Made by a program: the position numbers and the translations under genes. From the NCBI RefSeq assembly GCF_000737765.1, contig NZ_JPRI01000001.1:1054001-1118000 (forward strand): a stretch of DNA of 64,000 bases, given 5' to 3'. Within the stretch, counting starts at the first letter, position 1. The number at the start of each line of letters is the position of its first letter. This stretch comes from Chryseobacterium vrystaatense (lineage in GTDB: Bacteria; Bacteroidota; Bacteroidia; Flavobacteriales; Weeksellaceae). This document shows positions 34,801-44,164 of this stretch, one piece after another. The notes below the pieces were generated by a model that was not told where the DNA came from, did no database searches, and was given only the letters and a program-made list of their open reading frames with translations.

Positions 34801-37800
34801 TTAATTTTTTTCAACATTTATCTTAAAATTAACCTCATCTATTTCGATTTCGTTAAAATTTGAAAGTGAAGATACAATTTCTATTTTATTTGACAAGACC
34901 TCGGATGAAATATATTCCTCATTTTTCCTAACATCTTCAATGAATGGTGAGTTTTCTTCAATGGAGATTTTTATTCTGTCTGTCAGTTCAAAGTCCTTCT
35001 CTTTTCGCAGGTTCTGAATTCTGTTGATGAACTCTCTTGCGATACCCTCAGATTTTAATTCTTCTGTTAACGTCAAATCTAATGCCACAGTCGTTTTTCC
35101 ATCAGAAGTTACAGTCCATCCCGGGATATCTTTTGTAGAAATTTCTACATCGTCGAGAGTAATCTCGTAACCCTGGATATCTATTTTTCCTTCTTTTTCA
35201 AGACTGGCGATTTGTTCTGTATTCAAATTGGCGATTTCTCCCCCTACCGTTTTCATGTCTTTTCCTAACTTAGGACCTAACGCTTTGAAATTCGGTTTGA
35301 TCTGTTTTACAATTAAATGGGAAGCTTCTTCCGCATTAATCAGCTGAAGTTCTTTAACATTTACTTCCTGCTTGATCAGTTCTGCAACCGCTAGAATCTG
35401 CTCTTCTGTTTTAGCATCAAGAACCGGAATCAAAACTTTCTGTAACGGCTGGCGAACTTTTACATTTTCTTTCTTTCTTAAAGAGAAAACCATACTTGTA
35501 ATATTCTGCGCCAGATGCGTTTTTTCTACCAAATCCTGATCGATCAGACTTTCGTCAGCTACAGGGAAATCCGTTAAATGTACAGATTCACAGTTCTCTT
35601 TTCCTGTTACCTTATTCAGATCCTGATACAATTGATCCATAAAGAATGGAGCAATAGGAGCGGATAATTTCGCCACAGTTTCAAGACAGGTATATAAAGT
35701 CTGATAAGCAGAGATTTTGTCATCAGAATAATCTCCTTTCCAGAAACGTCTTCTGCATAATCTCACATACCAGTTGCTCAGGTTGTCATTCACAAACGTG
35801 TTGATCGCTCTGGCTACTCTTGTCGGTTCGTAATCTTCGTAGAATGTTTTTACTTCTTTAATTAAAAGATTAAGTTCAGAAAGGATCCACCGGTCGATTT
35901 CCGGACGGTTCTCCACTTCTTTTTCTGTATAATTGAATCCATCCACATTCGCATACAGTGCAAAGAATGAATAGGTATTATAAAGTGTTCCGAAGAACTT
36001 TCTTCTCACTTCGTCGATTCCTTCAATGTCGAACTTCAGGTTTTCCCAAGGGTTGGCATTCGAGATCATATACCATCTGGTAGCATCTGGTCCATATACT
36101 GAAAGTGTTTCGAAAGGATCTACTGCATTTCCTTTGGATTTTGACATTTTCAATCCGTTTTTATCCAAAACAAGACCGTTACTCATTACATTTTTATAAG
36201 CAACTGAATCAAAAACCGCTGTTCCGATCGCGTGAAGGGTGTAGAACCAACCACGCGTCTGGTCAACGCCCTCTGCGATAAAATCTGCAGGGAACGCTTT
36301 ATTATTGTCAATTAATTCTTTATTCTCAAAAGGATAATGCAACTGGGCGTAAGGCATCGAACCTGAATCGAACCAAACGTCGATTAAGTCACTTTCACGC
36401 TTCATTACTCTTCCTGAATCTGAAACTAAAATTATTTTGTCTACTACATTTTTATGAAGATCCACCAATTCATAGTTCTGCTCAGACATATTTCCAATCA
36501 CAAAACCTTTGAACGGATTCTCTTTCATGAATCCCGCCTCTATGGATTTTTCTATTTCGTTGTATAATTCCTCTACAGATCCGATGATCTTTTCTTCTTT
36601 AAGATCTTCAGTTCTCCAGATCGGTAACGGAACTCCCCAATATCTTGAACGGGATAAATTCCAGTCGTTTACGTTTTCAATCCAGTTCGCAAAACGTCCT
36701 TCTCCCGTTGATTTAGGTTTCCAGTTAATTTCTTTGTTTAAATCTACTAATCTTTCTTTCACAGCAGTCATTTTGACAAACCATGAATCCAGCGGATAGT
36801 ATAATACCGGCTTGTCAGTTCTCCAGCAGTGTGGGTAACTGTGAACGTATTTCTCTACTTTGAAAGCTTTGTTTTCGGTCTTCAGAACGATTGCCAGTTC
36901 TACATCCCAGGATTTTTCAGGCGCAGTTCCATCATCGTAATATTCGTTCTTGATATATTTTCCTGAGAATAATTCAGGAACATTTTCTCCCTTGATAAAC
37001 CTCCCCTGTAAATCTACCAGCGGAACCAGATTATCATTTTCGTCTTTGATCAACATGGGCGGAATTCCCGCTTCTTTGGCCACTCTTGCATCATCAGCAC
37101 CAAAAGTAGGAGCGATGTGTACGATACCGGTTCCGTCCTCAGTCGTTACAAAATCTCCGGTGATCACTCTGAAAGCTTTTTCAGGGGAATCATTAGGCGT
37201 AAACCACGGGATCAGCTGCTCATATTGAGATCCGGCAAGCTTTTCTCCTGTAAATTCTTTTACTACTTTGAAAGGAATCACTTTGCTTTCTGCAGTATAA
37301 GCTGCGAAATCATCATCCGTTCCTTCTGCATATTTCTTACCGAATACTTTAGGTAAAAGAACTCTGGATAAAACAACAATTATCGGTTCAAATGTATATT
37401 GGTTGAACGTTGTAACTAAAACATATTCAATATCTCTTCCTACAGCCAATGCTGTGTTGGATGGCAAGGTCCAGGGAGTTGTCGTCCATGCAAGAATGCT
37501 TACATCTCCTTCAACATCACTAAATAAGTCAGAAGATTCTTTCTTTACTTTGAACTGAGCTACAACGGTAGTATCAGAAACATCGTGATAAGTTCCCGGC
37601 ATATTTAATTCGGCAGAAGACAATCCTGTTCCTGCTTTTGGAGAATAAGGCTGGATCGTGTAGCCTTTGTACAATAATTCCTTATTATACAACTGCTTCA
37701 GCAACCACCAAACCGTCTCCATATATTTTGACTTATACGTGATGTACGGATCTTCAAGATCTACCCAGTATCCGATTTTTTCCGTAAGGTTGTTCCATAC

Positions 37801-38190
37801 GTCTGTATATCGCATTACTGCTTCACGACAAGCTTTATTGTAGTCTTCAATAGAGATTTTTTTGCCAATATCCTCTTTAGTAATTCCTAATTCTTTTTCT
37901 ACGCCCAGTTCTACAGGAAGTCCATGTGTATCCCAGCCCGCTTTACGAAAAACCTGTTTTCCGTTCTGAGTCTGGTAACGACAAAAAATATCCTTTAATG
38001 CTCTGGCCATAACGTGGTGAATTCCGGGCATACCGTTTGCAGAAGGAGGTCCTTCATAAAAAACAAACTCGGCATTACCCTCGCGAATCTCAACACTTTT
38101 ACTGAACGTTTTATTCTGTTTCCAAAACTCCGATACATTCTCGGCTATGTCAATAAGGTTGAGGTTTTTGTATTCTTTAAATTGGCTCAT
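34801..38190 (-). CDS. ileS: Isoleucyl-tRNA synthetase
   Basis: Class Ia synthetase of 1,129 residues charging tRNA-Ile, longer than the ~940 of E. coli and of the size seen in Bacteroidetes and eukaryotic-type enzymes. The HIGH-type motif is PPSANGMPGIHHVMAR, the CP1 editing domain includes TTPWTLPSNTALAV, and the KMSKS motif is LKMSKSKGNAVDPF. The C-terminal anticodon-binding and extension domains are complete. It has no zinc-finger Cys cluster at the end. The eukaryote-like type can be naturally mupirocin-resistant, but I have not tested that residue by residue. Confidence 0.97.
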   Translation of the reverse strand: MSQFKEYKNLNLIDIAENVSEFWKQNKTFSKSVEIREGNAEFVFYEGPPSANGMPGIHHVMARALKDIFCRYQTQNGKQVFRKAGWDTHGLPVELGVEKELGITKEDIGKKISIEDYNKACREAVMRYTDVWNNLTEKIGYWVDLEDPYITYKSKYMETVWWLLKQLYNKELLYKGYTIQPYSPKAGTGLSSAELNMPGTYHDVSDTTVVAQFKVKKESSDLFSDVEGDVSILAWTTTPWTLPSNTALAVGRDIEYVLVTTFNQYTFEPIIVVLSRVLLPKVFGKKYAEGTDDDFAAYTAESKVIPFKVVKEFTGEKLAGSQYEQLIPWFTPNDSPEKAFRVITGDFVTTEDGTGIVHIAPTFGADDARVAKEAGIPPMLIKDENDNLVPLVDLQGRFIKGENVPELFSGKYIKNEYYDDGTAPEKSWDVELAIVLKTENKAFKVEKYVHSYPHCWRTDKPVLYYPLDSWFVKMTAVKERLVDLNKEINWKPKSTGEGRFANWIENVNDWNLSRSRYWGVPLPIWRTEDLKEEKIIGSVEELYNEIEKSIEAGFMKENPFKGFVIGNMSEQNYELVDLHKNVVDKIILVSDSGRVMKRESDLIDVWFDSGSMPYAQLHYPFENKELIDNNKAFPADFIAEGVDQTRGWFYTLHAIGTAVFDSVAYKNVMSNGLVLDKNGLKMSKSKGNAVDPFETLSVYGPDATRWYMISNANPWENLKFDIEGIDEVRRKFFGTLYNTYSFFALYANVDGFNYTEKEVENRPEIDRWILSELNLLIKEVKTFYEDYEPTRVARAINTFVNDNLSNWYVRLCRRRFWKGDYSDDKISAYQTLYTCLETVAKLSAPIAPFFMDQLYQDLNKVTGKENCESVHLTDFPVADESLIDQDLVEKTHLAQNITSMVFSLRKKENVKVRQPLQKVLIPVLDAKTEEQILAVAELIKQEVNVKELQLINAEEASHLIVKQIKPNFKALGPKLGKDMKTVGGEIANLNTEQIASLEKEGKIDIQGYEITLDDVEISTKDIPGWTVTSDGKTTVALDLTLTEELKSEGIAREFINRIQNLRKEKDFELTDRIKISIEENSPFIEDVRKNEEYISSEVLSNKIEIVSSLSNFNEIEIDEVNFKINVEKN

Positions 38191-38226
38191 TGTAAATATC
38201 TCAATATCGTTGATTAATTAAGTCTG

Positions 38227-38234
38227 CAAATTTA
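38227..38234 (-). promoter_or_regulatory. -7 element of ileS
   Basis: Leftward TAAATTTG followed by CAG, ~37 bases before the ileS start codon. Confidence 0.45.
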
Positions 38235-38410
38235 CTAAATTTTGTCGGTTTATAATATATGTTTTATTTAGCTTATATCTATTAAAAAGTTCAATTTCAG
38301 AAATATAAATGAAAAGAAGAGGCAGAAGTGAATGCTGAATGGTAAATCGGTTAATTTTTTCAGCATTTTTATTCTATATAAACATTGCTTTTACGAAACT
38401 TTATTTGATA

Positions 38411-38433
38411 AAAAAAGCCACCCGAAGGTGGTT
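38411..38433 (-). terminator. Terminator of the distal immunity gene
   Basis: Leftward AACCACC-ttcg-GGTGGCTTTTTT. It has nearly the same stem as the hairpin after the first immunity gene at 39176-39198. Confidence 0.8.
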
Positions 38434-38438
38434 GTAAG

Positions 38439-38756
38439 TTACTCAAAATCACTAAGTCTTGGCATGTTTGGCCATTTCCCTGCTTCGTATTCTTTGATAT
38501 AATAGTCAATGGATCTATTCGTTCCAAATACTACAATTTTACCAGTATTACTTTCTACTAAGAATGAGGAACAACCTATTAATTTGGCTCTTTCAATTTT
38601 ATCTTCTATATATTTTTTTGAATTAAAGTAAAATATCATACCATACTCTTTTCGAATTGAAAATTCTTCTGCAATAGTAAGTTCTACTTCCCATTTTTGA
38701 CTTAAATTTTCTACATAGTCTTTTGCTACATTGATGATTTCTATATTTGATAACAT
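38439..38756 (-). CDS. Immunity-like protein, Imm35/YrhB family (distal copy)
   Basis: A 105-residue cytoplasmic protein. Features shared with the copy next to the toxin: an N-terminal helix (IEIINVAKDYVENLS), KEYGMIFYFNSKKY, SSFLVESNTGKIVVFGTNRS and YYIKEYEAGKW. This pattern fits the Imm35/YrhB immunity family of polymorphic toxin systems. It has its own terminator and is separated from the toxin by the first immunity gene and a broken copy. It may protect against a related toxin from other strains (orphan immunity) rather than the local one. Confidence 0.75.
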   Translation of the reverse strand: MLSNIEIINVAKDYVENLSQKWEVELTIAEEFSIRKEYGMIFYFNSKKYIEDKIERAKLIGCSSFLVESNTGKIVVFGTNRSIDYYIKEYEAGKWPNMPRLSDFE

Positions 38757-38780
38757 AGTAGTTAATTTTTTTTGGTAATA

Positions 38781-39091
38781 TTAGCTTTGATTAGGATCCC
38801 AAACTCCATGAGTACTGGGTTTCCATATGCCATATTCATACCCATTTAAATAATACTCTACATCGTCAGATGTCCCAAATTGAATGACTATACCTGTATC
38901 GTTTTTTACGAGGAATAGGCCGTTGCCTGCTAAACGATGTTTTGTAGAATCTTTTGTTCCATAAAAATAGATGTTCCCATAAGGTTTATTTATTGTAAGT
39001 GGTTCAAAAAAAATGAGTTATATGCTGGCTTCGCCTTCGTTTAATTTTATGTATTTTTTGCTATTTCTAGCATTTGACTGCCTGCTAACAT
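38781..39091 (-). pseudogene. Broken Imm35/YrhB-like immunity gene
   Basis: Read leftward from ATG 39091 the frame gives MLAGSQMLEIAKNT and hits a stop at 39047-39049. It aligns with MLTEQQVIEIAKNY of the intact copy. In another frame, from ~39018 to the stop at 38781-38783, the remainder reads LIFFEPLTINKPYGNIYFY, then GLFLVKNDTGIVIQFGTSDD, VEYYLNGYEYGIWKP and HGVWDPNQS. The total length equals the intact 105-107-residue copies. At least one nonsense change and one frameshift lie between 39,018 and 39,049, so no full-length product is made. Confidence 0.8.
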
Positions 39092-39175
39092 ATTGTCTAT
39101 TTAATGTATCATATAATTCATCCATGGAAATTGCTCTTGTTTACCTGACAATAATAATCTATTTGCTAAAAATAC

Positions 39176-39198
39176 AAAAACCACCATGAAGGTGGTTA
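39176..39198 (-). terminator. Terminator of the first immunity gene
   Basis: Leftward ACCACC-ttcat-GGTGGTTTTTG, directly after the stop of the 107-residue immunity gene, ends the toxin-immunity transcript. Confidence 0.75.
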
Positions 39199-39203
39199 AT
39201 TAA

Positions 39204-39527
39204 TTATTCTAGGCTACTGTTAAATCCTAATGTATTAGTAAATCTTCCTGCTTCATATTCTTGAATGTAGTATTCTTCAGACTTACTGGTTCCAAATACG
39301 ACAATATTTCCTGTTTTATTTTCTACCAAGAAAGGAGCATTCCCAAGTAAAGTATTATCATCATCATTTCTTGTTTCATTATATTTTTTTGTATTGTAAA
39401 AAAATATAATCCCATAAGGCTTTTTAATTGCTTCGTTATCTAAAATGATAAGGTCTAATCCGCTCTTTTCTTTTCTTTCTTTTACGTAGTTTTTTGCTAT
39501 TTCTATAACTTGTTGTTCTGTTAACAT
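39204..39527 (-). CDS. Cognate immunity protein, Imm35/YrhB family
   Basis: A 107-residue cytoplasmic protein 13 bases downstream of the large toxin-like gene, on the same strand and before a terminator. This is the normal order for a toxin and its antidote. Conserved segments: an N-terminal helix (QQVIEIAKNYVKERK), KKPYGIIFFYNTKKY, APFLVENKTGNIVVFGTSKS and EYYIQEYEAGRF. Imm35 proteins are described as neighbours of papain-like and other polymorphic toxins and presumably bind and block the toxin domain. Identification is from motif memory, with neutralisation inferred from position. Confidence 0.8.
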   Translation of the reverse strand: MLTEQQVIEIAKNYVKERKEKSGLDLIILDNEAIKKPYGIIFFYNTKKYNETRNDDDNTLLGNAPFLVENKTGNIVVFGTSKSEEYYIQEYEAGRFTNTLGFNSSLE

Positions 39528-39540
39528 GACTTTATTAATT

Positions 39541-42288
39541 TTAATTTGTTTTCATATATTTAAATCCGATGAATTCTTCTCCTTTTTTTAAATTTATTTT
39601 CCCTTCAATAGTCTGTAAATCAATAAAGGTTGCAATTTTATTATCATTTTTTTTAATAACATTAATAACATGATGTTGTTTTCGACCTCCCCTTATACAA
39701 AGAAGAATACCTCTTTCATTATTAATCATCCTTGTATGTAAAACTCCAACATTGTCAATGTGTTCGAGACCTCTTTTAATTCCATACTTATTTTGAAACC
39801 ATAGACTAAGATCTACCAAATAATCTTGAGCTTCAGAAACGGCAGCGGTATTAATCTTTCCCGTTCTAAAAAAATCTTCTACTACTTTTACCACTTCTAC
39901 GCAGTTATGACTTGCTATTTGTACAACAACTTTTTTACCCTTCTCATTTAATACTACTTTATGATTAAAATAAATTCTTGCCTCATTAAAAAAGTCTATT
40001 GCATTTTCAGCTGTTATGTCAGCTTCTTGAAGAGCTTTTAATCCTGCCTCAAACTTTTCTACCGTTATAACAGTTGTAGAAACAGGTAGGTTTTCCGCCA
40101 TCCCAACAAGGCGGCTCATTTCTTCCTCTAGCTTTGCACTGTTGCCTCCTGCTTTTCTGTATAGATAATCTAAAAACTTACCAGTTCTTCCGTAGGAATC
40201 TGTCTGAAAGAATTTTTCACCTTTATAAAGAACTGCAATTTCTTTCTCCGCATTCTCAACAAAAAGTACATTCAGTTTCTCGAAAGCAGAAGAGTGCTTT
40301 GTAATATTTTTGACACCGTCTTTTAAAAGAATTGTTAATCCTCTTTTGGAATAATCTCTTAAAGGAAACGAATATAATGTATTTTCAATTAATTTCTTAA
40401 GGCTTTTCTGCTGAGAAGGATATCTGGAAGTATATAATACTTCTACTGTTACATCCAACGCTTTTCGTGCTTTCGGAAGCATGCTTACCATAGCGCTTGC
40501 TGTACCTTGAGCTATGTAAATATCATCCCATAGTTCTAAAAGCTTTTTCCCTTTGGTTGTCATTTTAAGCTCATCTCTGAGCTGAGTTTCAATATAAAAA
40601 TCTGAAAGTGCAATCCCAATATCTGCATAAGCTGCGTATAAAGGTAATCCAGATACTCCGGATTCTATGGAGGCAAGACTGGCGGATATGACTATAAGAT
40701 CAGCTGCAACACGCAGACATCGCAGTGCGTCCTCTGCTGCTTTCTTTTGTGCGATGTGATATAGAAATAATGCAGGAACTTCAGTATCCGTTTCAATAGT
40801 TTGAGTGTTGCCTGTACGCAGTTTTACCTTTTCATAAACTTTGAGATGTAACATGTCCAACGGTCTGAATTCTCCATTTTCAATTTCATTCTCAACTTCA
40901 ATTTTTTCCGTTTTTATATTCCAGACTTTTACGGTATTGATTAGTGTGACGATATTATCAGGATCTCCTTCCATGAAATATCCGGTGAGCTCACAATGCC
41001 TTTCAATAGTGTCAGAATCTCTGCTGACTCCAAATGCGAAAAGACTCCCTGCTTGTAAAGGCTGATGAGCGTCATCCATAGCATGCTGAGCCTGCATGAA
41101 AGCAGTTACATAAATGACAAAAAGTTCTTTATTCTCAAACATTTGTCCATGAGCCACCTGATTGGTATCTGAAATGATACCTTTTCCCATATAAACACTC
41201 TCTCCATCTAAAGAATGATAAATATGAAGAATGAGCTTAGGGTCATTTTTGATTTTTTTATAAACAAATTCTCCGGAAATTGCTGTAAGAATACGGATCG
41301 CATATCGGCTTTTGTCTCTGAAAGGCTCCACCACTAAAGCGGCAGCTTTACCTATTGTATCTACATCCCGAAGCAGTTGGGAGTCATAATTTAAAAACTG
41401 TAAGAAATGATCCCACAATAACTGATCGGAGAGTTTTTTAGCTTTTCCTTTGTAATCTACACCAGTTAATGCAAAGTTAGGCAGCTGATTATAAAAAAAC
41501 ATTAAATCATCAATTGAAGTTAGTCCTCTTCCTGCATCTTCAAAATGAGAGATCAGGGCGACCTGTGCCATGTCTCTGTGATATGGAAAAAGATAAGTGA
41601 TGGCAGCCATATAATCTTCTACATCACTTACTTTAATTTTTATGGCATCAGCAGCTTCTGAAGAGTAGCTTATAGTCGTTTCGACCTCATTTATTACAGT
41701 CTGTGTTGCTTCCCGGTTATAGTCCCGGTACGGAATATTGATCGTGCATTCTATTTTTTTTTCTTTAATACCTATTTCTGTATGATGAGTGTATTTTTTA
41801 GGATCAATATAGCCGGGGCTTACATTGACCCAAACTTTGTTGTCCATACGTTCTAAAAATGAGTTTTGAAATTTTGCATCCTCTATTTTAGGCTCCTGGA
41901 TGACAAGCTTTTCAATCATTTTGGTTTTTACCCTTACATTATCAATTCTTGAGGGAGGTATTGCTTTTAGGTTTACTTTTTCCACTCCCTGTGAAGAATT
42001 GATAAAGTTTTGTTTCGCATTAAAGAGATAGGTACTGAAATCTGTTGAAGACGTCAGTAGTCTGAAGATCTTTTCCTCATCCACCCAAAGGTTTGTGAAA
42101 AAAGGTTCTATAGAACTGGTGACTATTTTTTCACCCTTCATGTCTGCCCATATTTCCCGGCTTATCTTATCAAAATCGTCTATTCCTTTTAAGTATTCTT
42201 TAAAATTCATTTTTTTGTTTTTTTCATTAAATAATATTTTCTGTTTTGGTTCCTGTCTCGATATGGGTTCAGATAAGGTAATATTCAT
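39541..42288 (-). CDS. Large polymorphic-toxin-like protein with C-terminal papain-fold domain
   Basis: A 915-residue protein without a signal peptide. The last ~120 residues look like a papain-like (Tox-PL type) toxin domain: Cys796 in ASHNCVEVVKVVEDFF, then NERGILLCIRGG, His873 in KQHHVINVIKKN, and Asp890-x-Gln892 in TFIDLQTIEGK. This order and spacing match the NC.../G-HVFNV/F-DGQTG triad of such toxins, which act as proteases or deamidases. Residues ~520-570 are hydrophobic (LRVAADLIVISASLASIESG ... YAAYADIGIALSDFY) and could insert in or cross a membrane. I recognise no domain in residues 1-500: no PAAR, VgrG, RHS, LXG or T9SS signal is seen. The adjacent Imm35-like gene supports a toxin role. 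How it leaves the cell is unknown. Confidence 0.75.
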   Translation of the reverse strand: MNITLSEPISRQEPKQKILFNEKNKKMNFKEYLKGIDDFDKISREIWADMKGEKIVTSSIEPFFTNLWVDEEKIFRLLTSSTDFSTYLFNAKQNFINSSQGVEKVNLKAIPPSRIDNVRVKTKMIEKLVIQEPKIEDAKFQNSFLERMDNKVWVNVSPGYIDPKKYTHHTEIGIKEKKIECTINIPYRDYNREATQTVINEVETTISYSSEAADAIKIKVSDVEDYMAAITYLFPYHRDMAQVALISHFEDAGRGLTSIDDLMFFYNQLPNFALTGVDYKGKAKKLSDQLLWDHFLQFLNYDSQLLRDVDTIGKAAALVVEPFRDKSRYAIRILTAISGEFVYKKIKNDPKLILHIYHSLDGESVYMGKGIISDTNQVAHGQMFENKELFVIYVTAFMQAQHAMDDAHQPLQAGSLFAFGVSRDSDTIERHCELTGYFMEGDPDNIVTLINTVKVWNIKTEKIEVENEIENGEFRPLDMLHLKVYEKVKLRTGNTQTIETDTEVPALFLYHIAQKKAAEDALRCLRVAADLIVISASLASIESGVSGLPLYAAYADIGIALSDFYIETQLRDELKMTTKGKKLLELWDDIYIAQGTASAMVSMLPKARKALDVTVEVLYTSRYPSQQKSLKKLIENTLYSFPLRDYSKRGLTILLKDGVKNITKHSSAFEKLNVLFVENAEKEIAVLYKGEKFFQTDSYGRTGKFLDYLYRKAGGNSAKLEEEMSRLVGMAENLPVSTTVITVEKFEAGLKALQEADITAENAIDFFNEARIYFNHKVVLNEKGKKVVVQIASHNCVEVVKVVEDFFRTGKINTAAVSEAQDYLVDLSLWFQNKYGIKRGLEHIDNVGVLHTRMINNERGILLCIRGGRKQHHVINVIKKNDNKIATFIDLQTIEGKINLKKGEEFIGFKYMKTN

Positions 42289-42420
42289 CTTGATTTATGA
42301 TCCCAACCTTTATGATGCAAATATCAATGCTGTAAACGCCAGAACTTGACGTATAAAAAACAGTTTCTTCATTATTTAAAATTTTGTAACTTTAAATAAT
42401 CCTCTAAATCTAACGACCGC

Positions 42421-44109
42421 ATGACTGTTTTTTGCAAACTCCTGGTGATCACTTTATTCATCAATGCTTTCACAATAAAAGCTCAGAAAAACTATCCGCA
42501 AAATTATTTCCGGAATCCTTTAAACATTCCCATGCAGCTGGCTGCCAACTTTGGAGCCGTACGTACTAATCATTTTCATATGGGTTTGGATTTGCGGACC
42601 AACAGCCAGGAGAACCTGAGCGTTGTGTCAGCCGCTGACGGTTATGTAAGCAGGATAAAAGTGGAACGTTACGGTTTTGGAAATGCAGTTTATATTACGC
42701 ATCCGAATGGCTATACCACTGTGTATGCACACCTGAATAAATATTTTGACAAACTGGACGAATATGTAAAAGAAAGACAGTATAAAGATGAAAAATGGGA
42801 ACAGGATATCACCTTTTCTGCCGGACAGTTTCCTGTAACCAAGGGACAGCTCATTGCTCTAAGTGGAAATACCGGTGGTTCAGCAGGCCCGCATTTGCAT
42901 TTTGAAATAAGAGATACAAAAACGGAAGATTGCATCAATCCTTTATTATTCGGTTTTAATATTCCGGATCAGATAGCACCAATTATCAGTGGGCTTTATT
43001 GGTATGACAGACGTTTCAGTGCTTATGAGCCCGGAGCCAACGGAATTGCTGTGAAAAAAGCTGGAGGGGTATATACAGCTGACGTCATTCAGGTTGACTC
43101 ACCAATGGTAAGTTTTGGAATTAAGGCAGTAGATAAGGCCAATCAGGGGTTTAATCTCGGGATTTATCATGCAGAATTACTAATGGATGATCGCTTGATT
43201 TACAGTTTTTCCATTGATAAAGTTAGTTATGATGATACCCGGTATTTGAATGGTTGTATAGATTATCCGAAGTTTATTAGAGATAAAATGGGTATTCAGC
43301 ATTTATCAGTTTTACCAGGAATGAAACTGAAGAATTACAGTCTCCCTGATTTAAATGGAATAATTAATCTTCAGGATGAAGAAGTTCACAACATAGAAAT
43401 TGTGCTAAAAGATGTCAATGGAAATACAAGCAGATTGAAAACAAAAATCCGTTTTAATAAAAAAATAGATAAAGTTACTCCTGCTGGTGAAATTGTAATG
43501 GCTGGCAACGGAAAAACGATTACTACACAAAATGGCGAAATCAATTTCAGCAAAAATGCAGTGTATGACACAGTGAATTTTCAAATGTATGAAAAATCAA
43601 ATACTAATGCGGATGCAGTTTCAAATACTGTTGTTCTGCACTCTCCCTATATTCCGGTGCATGATGATTACACCTTAAAAATAAAACCCAACAGGAAGCT
43701 TACCAATGAAGAAAAAGGAAAAGTAGTTGCTCTTTTAGATTATGGAAGCGATACTAATGTGGTCAAAGGAAAATGGAATGGTGACAGGGTGGAAGCAGAG
43801 TTTAACAGATTGGGTACAGCAGTGCTGTTGCTAGATGAAAGTTTGCCTTCTGTTTCTTCAGGTTGGAAGGATGGAGTGTTGATCAACAGTAGCTCTTTAC
43901 GATTGAAAGGAACAGTTAAAGTGGGCGACATTGTTTCATTTCGGGCAGAACTGGATGGAAAATGGCTTCGCTTTGCCCGCACTAAGGATGATTTTGTCTA
44001 TATTTTTGATGAAAAATGTCCGAAAGGCTCAGGTCTGCATACTTTAAAGGTGACGACAACCAATACTGCAGGAAATACCAATACACAAACTTTTACCTTT
44101 CAGAGATAA
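42421..44109 (+). CDS. M23 family metallopeptidase
   Basis: A 562-residue exported peptidase with signal peptide (TVFCKLLVITLFINAFTIKA). A LytM domain spans ~40-180. The zinc site is HFHMGLDLRT (His, Asp) and GPHLHFEIRD (HxH), with VYAHLNKY between. This family cleaves peptidoglycan cross-links. The C-terminal ~380 residues are beta-rich and typical of the long flavobacterial M23 proteins. No T9SS domain is seen. It is divergent from the toxin gene (132 bases apart) and 55 bases before the flexirubin ligase gene, but a functional link to either is not evident. Confidence 0.9.
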   Translation: MTVFCKLLVITLFINAFTIKAQKNYPQNYFRNPLNIPMQLAANFGAVRTNHFHMGLDLRTNSQENLSVVSAADGYVSRIKVERYGFGNAVYITHPNGYTTVYAHLNKYFDKLDEYVKERQYKDEKWEQDITFSAGQFPVTKGQLIALSGNTGGSAGPHLHFEIRDTKTEDCINPLLFGFNIPDQIAPIISGLYWYDRRFSAYEPGANGIAVKKAGGVYTADVIQVDSPMVSFGIKAVDKANQGFNLGIYHAELLMDDRLIYSFSIDKVSYDDTRYLNGCIDYPKFIRDKMGIQHLSVLPGMKLKNYSLPDLNGIINLQDEEVHNIEIVLKDVNGNTSRLKTKIRFNKKIDKVTPAGEIVMAGNGKTITTQNGEINFSKNAVYDTVNFQMYEKSNTNADAVSNTVVLHSPYIPVHDDYTLKIKPNRKLTNEEKGKVVALLDYGSDTNVVKGKWNGDRVEAEFNRLGTAVLLLDESLPSVSSGWKDGVLINSSSLRLKGTVKVGDIVSFRAELDGKWLRFARTKDDFVYIFDEKCPKGSGLHTLKVTTTNTAGNTNTQTFTFQR

Positions 44110-44164
44110 AATATTTGGGCTCTAATTTTTTAATCGCTCAATCTTTTAATTTAATTAAATAAAT

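Noticed and set aside
38331..38370. AATGCTGAA / TTCAGCATT hairpin with rightward T-run
   Set aside because: It resembles a terminator but there is no rightward gene before it. It is left as chance or relic.
42095..42349. 84-codon rightward frame over the toxin 5' end
   Set aside because: It mostly lies antisense to the toxin coding region and shows no signal peptide or known motif.
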